Of a DNA stretch of 5,844 bases, positions 1-4,107 are shown piece after piece (position 1 is the stretch's first letter; each line of letters opens with the position of its first letter). The DNA is from Candidatus Coliplasma caballi (GTDB taxonomy: Bacteria; Bacillota; Clostridia; Oscillospirales; CAG-382): positions 1 through 5,844 of the forward strand of contig JAGHTH010000032.1 of assembly GCA_018065365.1 (NCBI GenBank), in the 5' to 3' direction. Under the pieces are notes generated by a model that had not been told where the DNA came from, did no database searches, and worked only from the letters and a program-made list of their open reading frames with translations. The position numbers were made by a program, and so were the translations under genes.

Positions 1-210
1 CTTTTCTATAACGCTAAAGCGGTTCGTTTTGTCCAATCTGCATCCCTCTGACGCAGACTCCGGTCGGAAATATGACGAGGTTGGCGCCAAAAGATGTTGG
101 ATTGCGCCGGCGAGCGCAGAATTTTGGTGGTTGTTGGGCGAGGCGGGTGCCGGCGTTTTCTGTTTTGATCAAAAACTCTTCATTTATATATTATATAGAA
201 CATAGCAGAC
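1..210. other. Unassigned intergenic segment at left edge
   Basis: No gene can be supported here. Bases 1-160 are GC-rich and contain short self-complementary patches: GGCGCC near 84-89, and the arms CGCCGGC (105-111) and GCCGGCG (149-155). Bases 160-210 are AT-rich. A plus-strand frame starting at 72 lacks a Shine-Dalgarno site and runs through the nagB terminator, so it is unlikely to be coding. On the minus strand one frame is open from 168 to the window edge (56 codons), but its only start-like codon is a TTG with no ribosome binding site. The segment may be the leader or promoter region of a leftward gene outside the window, a structured RNA, or a dispersed intergenic repeat. None of these can be decided from the sequence. 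Confidence 0.4.
163..174. repeat. Perfect 12-bp palindrome TTTTGATCAAAA
   Basis: TTTTGATCAAAA is a perfect self-complementary 12-mer in the AT-rich part of the left intergenic region, 37 bp beyond the nagB terminator on its downstream side. Short perfect palindromes of this kind are often operators, but no well-formed promoter or gene start is visible beside it, so any regulatory role is a guess. Confidence 0.35.
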
Positions 211-239
211 AAAAAAAGAAGGGCGCTTGCCCTTCTTTT
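211..239 (-). terminator. Intrinsic terminator of nagB
   Basis: Read on the minus strand, an 11-bp perfect stem (arms 229-239 and 214-224, core GCCCTTC/GAAGGGC) closes on a 4-base loop and is followed by an unbroken T run (complement of the A run at 211-217). It begins 23 bases after the nagB stop codon. The T-rich bases on the opposite side could give weak termination in the plus direction too. Confidence 0.93.
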
Positions 240-262
240 CATTTGCCGTTTTAATGGGGGAA

Positions 263-985
263 TCAGCCGTTCATTGCCGCCTTGTCGCAGATGAGAACGA
301 CGTCGGGGTGGCATTTCAGGATCGTGCCGGGGACCTGCGTCGTGATTCTGTCGTCCAGCATTTTCTCGATGACGTAGTGCTTGCCCTTGCCGCTTGCGAG
401 AACGATGATCTTCTTCGCCTTCATGATCGAGCCGATACCCATGGTAACTGCCTGGGTAGGAACGTCCGCTTCGCTTGCGAAGAAACGGGAGTTCGCTTTG
501 ATCGTGCTTTCGGTCAGACCGGTCAGATGCGTGCCGACGTAGAGGTTTTCCTCGGGCTCGTTGAACGCGATGTGGCCATTCGGGCCGAGACCCAGCACCT
601 GCAGATCCACGCCGCCTGCCGCGTCGATTGCCGCGTCGTATGCAGCGCCCATTGCAGCCGGATCTTTTGCAAGACCGTCCGGAACGTGCGTCTTGGATTT
701 ATCGATGTCAACGTTATCGAACAGGTTGTGGTTCATGAAGTAACGATAGCTCTGGTCGTGATCCGGAGCGAGAGGGTAGTACTCGTCCAGGTTGAACGAG
801 GTAACGTCCTTGAACGTGATCTCGCCTGCTTTGTTCATTTTGGCGAGTTCCTGGTACATTCCGACAGGGGTGGAACCGGTCGCGAGACCGAGTACGCAGT
901 CGGGCTTCTCTTTCAGAAGCGCGGCAATGATTTTTGCGCCTTCTTTGGACATTTCGTCATAGTTTTCGCAAACAATGATTTTCAT
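263..985 (-). CDS. nagB: Glucosamine-6-phosphate deaminase (NagB)
   Basis: A cytosolic enzyme that converts glucosamine-6-phosphate to fructose-6-phosphate and ammonia, the step that channels amino sugars from N-acetylglucosamine or cell-wall recycling into glycolysis. The 240-residue protein carries the phosphate-binding loop ATGSTP (35-40), the FNLDEYY motif with the general base D67, and GPNGHIAFNEP (134-144) with N136, H138 and E143. These four positions match the catalytic set of Bacillus-type NagB. N136 stands where the Escherichia coli enzyme has Asp. The length fits the short Gram-positive form that lacks the C-terminal part seen in the allosteric E. coli enzyme, so GlcNAc6P activation is not expected (inference). 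The ATG start is fixed by GGAGG at 994-998, eight bases upstream. It has its own promoter and terminator, so it is probably monocistronic, and it is divergent from the kinase-like gene. Confidence 0.97.
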   Translation of the reverse strand: MKIIVCENYDEMSKEGAKIIAALLKEKPDCVLGLATGSTPVGMYQELAKMNKAGEITFKDVTSFNLDEYYPLAPDHDQSYRYFMNHNLFDNVDIDKSKTHVPDGLAKDPAAMGAAYDAAIDAAGGVDLQVLGLGPNGHIAFNEPEENLYVGTHLTGLTESTIKANSRFFASEADVPTQAVTMGIGSIMKAKKIIVLASGKGKHYVIEKMLDDRITTQVPGTILKCHPDVVLICDKAAMNG

Positions 986-1022
986 GTTGATAACCTCCGA
1001 AAATAATTTTGTTTACGCTTGT

Positions 1023-1051
1023 ATTCTACCACAAAACCTTTCATAGTGCAA
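1023..1051 (-). promoter_or_regulatory. Promoter of nagB
   Basis: Minus-strand -35 TTGCAC (1046-1051) and -10 TAGAAT (1023-1028) are separated by exactly 17 bp, with TGG directly before the -10 (extended -10). Transcription would begin near 1016, giving a leader of about 30 bases that contains GGAGG and leaves no room for a riboswitch. Confidence 0.8.
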
Positions 1052-1074
1052 GGGCTTTTGCGTTTTTTCTTTCG

Positions 1075-1089
1075 ATTTTTTCAAAAAAT
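1075..1089. repeat. A/T-tract palindrome in the nagB/kinase divergent region
   Basis: ATTTTTT-C-AAAAAAT is an inverted repeat with 7-bp arms and a one-base centre. It ends two bases before the -35 box of the rightward promoter and lies 24 bases behind the -35 box of the leftward nagB promoter. Phased A and T tracts just upstream of -35 are typical of UP elements that bind the RNA polymerase alpha subunit. An operator role is also possible. It is too short and AT-rich to count as a terminator for either gene. Confidence 0.4.
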
Positions 1090-1091
1090 AT

Positions 1092-1120
1092 TTGACTTTA
1101 TCCGAAAAGCGTGCTATAAT
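1092..1120 (+). promoter_or_regulatory. Promoter of the P-loop kinase-like gene
   Basis: TTGACT (1092-1097) and consensus TATAAT (1115-1120) are separated by 17 bp, with TGC before the -10 forming an extended -10. Transcription would start near 1127, a few bases before the Shine-Dalgarno site. The TTG at 1092 is in frame with the gene but belongs to the -35 box, so it cannot be the translation start of this transcript. Confidence 0.9.
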
Positions 1121-1130
1121 GTTTCCGAAA

Positions 1131-1139
1131 GGAAAGGAG
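1131..1139 (+). promoter_or_regulatory. Ribosome binding site deciding the TTG start at 1149
   Basis: GGAAAGGAG contains a strong GGAG core ending nine bases before the TTG at 1149. No in-frame ATG is similarly placed: the one at 1119 overlaps the -10 box. This site therefore fixes the start codon as TTG. Confidence 0.85.
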
Positions 1140-1148
1140 TGTTTTCCG

Positions 1149-1736
1149 TTGAAACGTTTGATTCTTGTGTCTTCTCCGCCTGCCTGCGGTAAGACGTATA
1201 TTTCCATGAAACTTGCCGAAAACCTCAAACACGTCGTTTATCTGGACAAGGACACGCTCATTACGATGTCCAAAGTGATCTATAAGGTTGCCGGCGAGCC
1301 GTACGACCGCAGTTCCGAGTTCTTCAAGAAGAACATCCGCGACGTTGAGTACGATTGTGTTCTGGAACTCGCTTTTGAGGCGTTGAAGTACGACGATATC
1401 GTTCTGATCAACGCGCCTTTTACCAAAGAGATCCGCAATTCCGAATGGATTAACAATCTGCGCAAAAAATTGGTGCAGATGAACACCAAACTGACGATCA
1501 TCTGGGTGCAGACCGACGTCGAGGTTTGCCACCAGCGTATGATCTTGCGCAATTCCGACCGCGACACTTGGAAGCTCGAGAATTGGGACGAGTACATTAA
1601 AACGGTTGATTATTCCATTCCGAAAGCGCTGGACGATCCGGACGTTGTGGACGATCTGCTCATCTTTGAGAATTCGAGCGACGAGCAATACGATAAGTCC
1701 ATGAAGTACATCCTGAACATTATTGAAAACAGTTAA
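1149..1736 (+). CDS. P-loop NTPase, small kinase-like protein of unknown substrate
   Basis: A 195-residue cytosolic protein beginning at TTG. A beta strand (RLILVSS) leads into a P-loop, SPPACGKT (residues 9-16), where the usual first Gly of Walker A is Ser. LDKD follows at 32-35, where small-molecule kinases of this fold place an Asp near the substrate. The stretch DDIVLINAP (82-90) looks like a Walker B-type strand. IIWVQTD (117-123) is followed by R130, R134 and R138, which resemble the strand and lid arginines of the AAA_33, gluconate-kinase, APS-kinase and zeta-toxin-like group. This supports ATP-dependent phosphotransfer, but nothing identifies the substrate. It is transcribed alone from its own strong promoter, divergent from nagB, and ends at a bidirectional terminator. 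A link to amino-sugar metabolism is only suggested by position. No partner antitoxin gene is visible, which argues against a zeta-type toxin. Confidence 0.85.
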   Translation: MKRLILVSSPPACGKTYISMKLAENLKHVVYLDKDTLITMSKVIYKVAGEPYDRSSEFFKKNIRDVEYDCVLELAFEALKYDDIVLINAPFTKEIRNSEWINNLRKKLVQMNTKLTIIWVQTDVEVCHQRMILRNSDRDTWKLENWDEYIKTVDYSIPKALDDPDVVDDLLIFENSSDEQYDKSMKYILNIIENS

Positions 1737-1738
1737 AA

Positions 1739-1773
1739 AGAAGCGATTGCCTCGTTGCAGTGCAATCGCTTCT
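1739..1773. terminator. Bidirectional terminator between convergent genes
   Basis: A perfect 12-bp stem (1739-1750 and 1762-1773, core GAAGCGATTGC) with an 11-base loop fills the 48-bp gap between the kinase-like gene (stop 1736) and the phosphatase gene (stop 1785). On the minus strand it is followed by a T run, and on the plus strand by CTTTTATT. It can therefore end transcripts from both sides, more strongly the leftward galM-phosphatase operon. Confidence 0.9.
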
Positions 1774-1784
1774 CTTTTATTGCT

Positions 1785-2900
1785 TTATCTGACCGAACGG
1801 TAGAACGCGAGGTCTTCGGAACGCTCGACACACCAGGAAAGTGTTTCGTCGAACATGTAAAGCCCGCGGGGGAGATACCGGTTTTTGACGTTTTCGCCTT
1901 TTTCGGAACGTAAAAGTTCCACGAGCGTTTCGCCTTTCATTTTGATCGGAACGGCGTACGGACGGCGCGCGATCATGCGGCTGTCGTCTTTCTGAACGTC
2001 GTGCTGATCCCAGAGAACGTAAACGGCTTCCTGTTTTTTGAGGAACGTGAGCGTTTCTTTGGTGTCGGCGGGCGTTTTGTTTTTGAGGTAATCAAACAGT
2101 TTTCCTTCGTAGAACTGTCCGAAAATGCCTCCGTCCGTGAGTTTGAAATCTTCCGCAAAGCTTTTTTTGCGTTTGGATACGAACGCGCTGATGAATTTCT
2201 CGCGCAGCGCTTCGCCTTCCGCTTTCCACATCGGCGTGTAGTCCGGAACTTCCGCTTTCGATTTGAGGTCGTGCAGGTGCGTAACGTCGCCCATATAGAC
2301 CATCAAAGGAATGCAATATCCCGAATTCTCGAAATTGCGGAACTTAAACCAGGTAACCGAGGTCGTTTTGATGCCGAACTGCGAGCAGTTCCAGATCGGG
2401 TACATTCCGAGCAGGTGCGAATACCATGCCGATCCGAACCCGCCGTGGCAGAAGCAGCAGACGGTTTCTTTGTTCGGGTAGAGTTCCTTATAAAGAGAAC
2501 CCTCTCTGCGATAGCCCAGACTTTCCAAAAAAGCGTCGGAATTCCGGATCATCTGCGCGACTTCTTCGGCTCTGTGAGGCGCAAAATCCTCGTACGGAGA
2601 AGCGCCGCCTTTGATGGAAACGGTATAGGCGGAATCGCCGTACGCCGTGTCGTTGAGCGGAAAGCGCTGCATATACGCCATACTCTCTTTCATCCAGTCC
2701 TGCACGACGAATTCTTTCCCGAGAATGCGGCAGGCGGGCCTTGCCGTATCCTGCGAACGCGTGCAGGAAGACGCGAATATCTTGTCCGGCTTCAAAGCGG
2801 CGATTCTCGGGCCGAGCGCTTCCGCTTCTTCCCAGCCGTAAGGGGTAATGGTGTCGTGCTCATAATTGGGATCGCCGTGTCGGATGATAAATAATTCCAT
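1785..2900 (-). CDS. Histidine phosphatase superfamily protein with extra C-terminal region
   Basis: A 371-residue cytosolic protein. Residues 1 to about 212 form a histidine phosphatase (phosphoglycerate-mutase-like) domain. RHG (7-9) supplies the phospho-accepting H8, SCTRSQDTA (45-53) supplies the phosphate-binding R48, and CHGG (151-154) supplies the second catalytic H152. E72 is a candidate proton donor. The family removes or transfers phosphate through a phosphohistidine, but the substrate here is unknown. Residues about 213-371 are not part of a standard domain of this fold: a charged, Lys-rich segment (about 233-272) is followed by an alpha/beta-like stretch ending in LYMFDETLSWCV (347-358), which I do not recognise as a named family. 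The ATG at 2900 is chosen because AAAGGAG lies just upstream and the RHG strand starts directly after it. The open frame extends upstream, but only into the end of galM. It is the second gene of an operon, 13 bases after galM. Confidence 0.88.
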   Translation of the reverse strand: MELFIIRHGDPNYEHDTITPYGWEEAEALGPRIAALKPDKIFASSCTRSQDTARPACRILGKEFVVQDWMKESMAYMQRFPLNDTAYGDSAYTVSIKGGASPYEDFAPHRAEEVAQMIRNSDAFLESLGYRREGSLYKELYPNKETVCCFCHGGFGSAWYSHLLGMYPIWNCSQFGIKTTSVTWFKFRNFENSGYCIPLMVYMGDVTHLHDLKSKAEVPDYTPMWKAEGEALREKFISAFVSKRKKSFAEDFKLTDGGIFGQFYEGKLFDYLKNKTPADTKETLTFLKKQEAVYVLWDQHDVQKDDSRMIARRPYAVPIKMKGETLVELLRSEKGENVKNRYLPRGLYMFDETLSWCVERSEDLAFYRSVR

Positions 2901-2906
2901 GGTTTG

Positions 2907-2913
2907 CTCCTTT
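2907..2913 (-). promoter_or_regulatory. Ribosome binding site of the phosphatase gene
   Basis: Minus-strand AAAGGAG abuts the galM stop codon and ends six bases before the ATG at 2900. It excludes the longer in-frame reading that would begin inside galM and indicates tight, probably coupled, co-translation with galM. Confidence 0.85.
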
Positions 2914-3921
2914 TTATCTGACGCGGTCCAAACGGAACCACGTTGTCGTTCTGAATACCTGTCCTGCACGCAGAATGTCTTCCGCAAAACTATACGCGTT
3001 GGGCTCTTTCTGCGTTTCGATGCAGAACGCGCGATTGCGGATCTGCGGCTTGCCGTACTTCATCGGCTCTTCATGAGAATCGTTCGCGGTGTAAAGCTGC
3101 AGACAGGGCGCGTCGGAAAGGACTTCCATCTGCAAGTCTTTTCCTTCCGCGAGCGCGACCATCTGCAGAGCGCCGCCTGCTTTTCGCAGAATGTAATTGT
3201 TGTCGTAGCCGCCCCACGGAGTCAACTGCGGATGCGGCTTTGCGATGTCTTTCCCGATCGGCTTTTTGGCGTTGAAGTCCAGCGGACCGTCCCAACAGGG
3301 AAGATGCTTCCCGGTCGGAATGTGGTTGGTGTCGCATTCGCTGATAAAATACGCCGGAATGTAGAGATTGTGTTCCAATACCGTCCCGCCGATCCCGTCG
3401 AGATTGAAATAGGAATGGTTGGTCAGATTGACGACGGTATCGCGGTCGGAAACCGCTTCGTATTCGATCTTCAGGGTCGTTCCTTCCAAACGGTAGGTTA
3501 CGCTGACGTTCAGATTGCCGGGATATCCTTCTTCGCCGTCGGGGGAAAGCAAGGACAGCCGCAGCGCGTTTTCTTCCGGAAGTTCCGAAACGTTCCAGAT
3601 CTTTTTGTCAAACCCCGAAAACCCGCCGTGCAGGGTGTTGACGCCGTTTTCGTTTTTGGAAATCGGAAACGTCTTTCCGTCGATGTTTACGTCGTACCCG
3701 CGGTTGCAGACGCGGCCGACGATCGCACCGTAATAGCAGGAACTGCGCAGATAGTCGTCGGCATGATCAAATCCGCAAACGATATCCTTGCCGTCATAAA
3801 CCCATTTTTGCAGGATCCCGCCGAGATCGAGAACGGTCGCTTCCGATTCTCCGCTGTCCAACGTGTAGGCGTGAACTTTTCCGTATGCACTGTCCGAAAA
3901 GAATCTTTTGGTAATTTTCAT
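2914..3921 (-). CDS. galM: Aldose 1-epimerase (galactose mutarotase)
   Basis: A cytosolic mutarotase that interconverts alpha and beta anomers of hexoses such as galactose and glucose, feeding anomer-specific kinases. The 335-residue length is usual for the family. Family landmarks are all present: GRVCNR with R70, NTLHGG with H98, the NLTNHSYFNL block with the catalytic acid H169, YDNNYIL with D240, and FCIETQ with the catalytic base E302. The ATG at 3921 is preferred because AGAGG lies 11 bases upstream and MKITKRFF matches the expected N-terminal strand. Longer in-frame starts fall in the promoter (TTG at 3981), next to the predicted transcript start (ATG near 3945), or only two bases from the Shine-Dalgarno site (ATG at 3930). 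It is the first gene of an operon with the phosphatase. No galK, galT or galE is in view, so the exact sugar is open. Confidence 0.95.
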   Translation of the reverse strand: MKITKRFFSDSAYGKVHAYTLDSGESEATVLDLGGILQKWVYDGKDIVCGFDHADDYLRSSCYYGAIVGRVCNRGYDVNIDGKTFPISKNENGVNTLHGGFSGFDKKIWNVSELPEENALRLSLLSPDGEEGYPGNLNVSVTYRLEGTTLKIEYEAVSDRDTVVNLTNHSYFNLDGIGGTVLEHNLYIPAYFISECDTNHIPTGKHLPCWDGPLDFNAKKPIGKDIAKPHPQLTPWGGYDNNYILRKAGGALQMVALAEGKDLQMEVLSDAPCLQLYTANDSHEEPMKYGKPQIRNRAFCIETQKEPNAYSFAEDILRAGQVFRTTTWFRLDRVR

Positions 3922-3932
3922 AATCCGCATAT

Positions 3933-3937
3933 CCTCT
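3933..3937 (-). promoter_or_regulatory. Ribosome binding site deciding the galM start
   Basis: Minus-strand AGAGG stands 11 bases before the ATG at 3921, slightly long but workable, and only two bases before the alternative ATG at 3930, which is too close. Together with the promoter position this selects 3921. Confidence 0.65.
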
Positions 3938-3952
3938 TTCTTCATTGTATCT

Positions 3953-3981
3953 ATCATACCATAACGAGTGCCGTTTTTCAA
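3953..3981 (-). promoter_or_regulatory. Promoter of the galM-phosphatase operon
   Basis: Minus-strand TTGAAA (3976-3981) and TATGAT (3953-3958) lie 17 bp apart, with TGG immediately before the -10 (extended -10). Transcription would begin near 3946. The -35 box sits inside an inverted repeat (3971-3992), a possible operator. Confidence 0.85.
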
Positions 3982-3992
3982 GATGAAAACGG
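3971..3992. repeat. Inverted repeat over the galM -35 box, candidate operator
   Basis: The arms CCGTTTT (3971-3977) and AAAACGG (3986-3992) are perfect complements. Allowing one bulged base, they extend inward to CCGTTTTTCA and TGAAAACGG around a three-base centre. The repeat covers the whole -35 box of the galM promoter, where a bound repressor would block RNA polymerase. On the plus strand the stem is followed by TATTTTTT, so it could alternatively be a weak terminator, although no plus-strand gene ends here. Confidence 0.45.
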
Positions 3993-4039
3993 TATTTTTT
4001 AGGCGGAATTTGCGGAAAGTTCCGATTACACGTCATGCC

Positions 4040-4068
4040 TTGACAAATTCGGAAGATTTTGGTATAAT
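4040..4068 (+). promoter_or_regulatory. Consensus promoter of the lipoprotein gene
   Basis: TTGACA (4040-4045) and TATAAT (4063-4068) are both exact sigma-A/sigma-70 consensus, separated by 17 bp, with TGG before the -10 as an extended -10. This is the strongest promoter in the window. Transcription would start near 4075, giving a leader of about 33 bases. It is divergent from the galM promoter, with 58 bp between the two -35 boxes. Confidence 0.93.
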
Positions 4069-4092
4069 AACAAAGAATATAGTTTGTAAAAT

Positions 4093-4100
4093 GAGAGGTG
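4093..4100 (+). promoter_or_regulatory. Ribosome binding site deciding the TTG start at 4108
   Basis: GAGAGGTG ends seven bases before TTG at 4108, after which GKKR and a hydrophobic signal segment follow. The in-frame ATG at 4126 would remove the basic residues and has no purine-rich site at the right distance. An in-frame TAA at 4087 excludes anything much longer. Confidence 0.75.
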
Positions 4101-4107
4101 TTGCCTT

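Noticed and set aside
163..185. Minus-strand similarity to the start of 16S rRNA (GAGTTTTTGATC)
   Set aside because: Only a few bases match, with extra T residues, and the following sequence does not continue as 16S. It is explained by the TTTTGATCAAAA palindrome.
190..195. Minus-strand TATAAT as a promoter for a gene left of the window
   Set aside because: No acceptable -35 box lies 16-18 bp upstream: that position is occupied by the terminator T run. No TGn extension is present either. In an AT-rich patch such a hexamer is expected by chance.
227..1006. Long plus-strand open frame of 259 codons opposite nagB
   Set aside because: nagB on the minus strand has full catalytic motifs, promoter, ribosome site and terminator. 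The antisense frame is a by-product of codon bias and runs into the nagB regulatory region without its own signals.
1019..1034. TTGT/ACAA inverted repeat over the nagB -10 as a GntR-type (NagR/DasR) operator
   Set aside because: The arms are only four bases and the centre does not match the TGGTnTAGACCA-type site known for these regulators, so it is not distinguishable from chance.
2001..2894. Plus-strand open frame of 297 codons opposite the phosphatase
   Set aside because: The minus-strand phosphatase has RHG, the TRSQDTA block and the second catalytic His in order. The antisense product is Arg/Phe-rich with no recognisable motif.
2866..4002. Plus-strand open frame of 378 codons opposite galM
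   Set aside because: It is fully antisense to galM, whose catalytic residues are intact. No recognisable domain is visible in the antisense translation, and it crosses the end of the phosphatase-galM junction.
4013..4024. CGGAA-AG-TTCCG inverted repeat upstream of the lipoprotein promoter
   Set aside because: Five-base arms are too short to support an operator alone, and it overlaps no promoter element.
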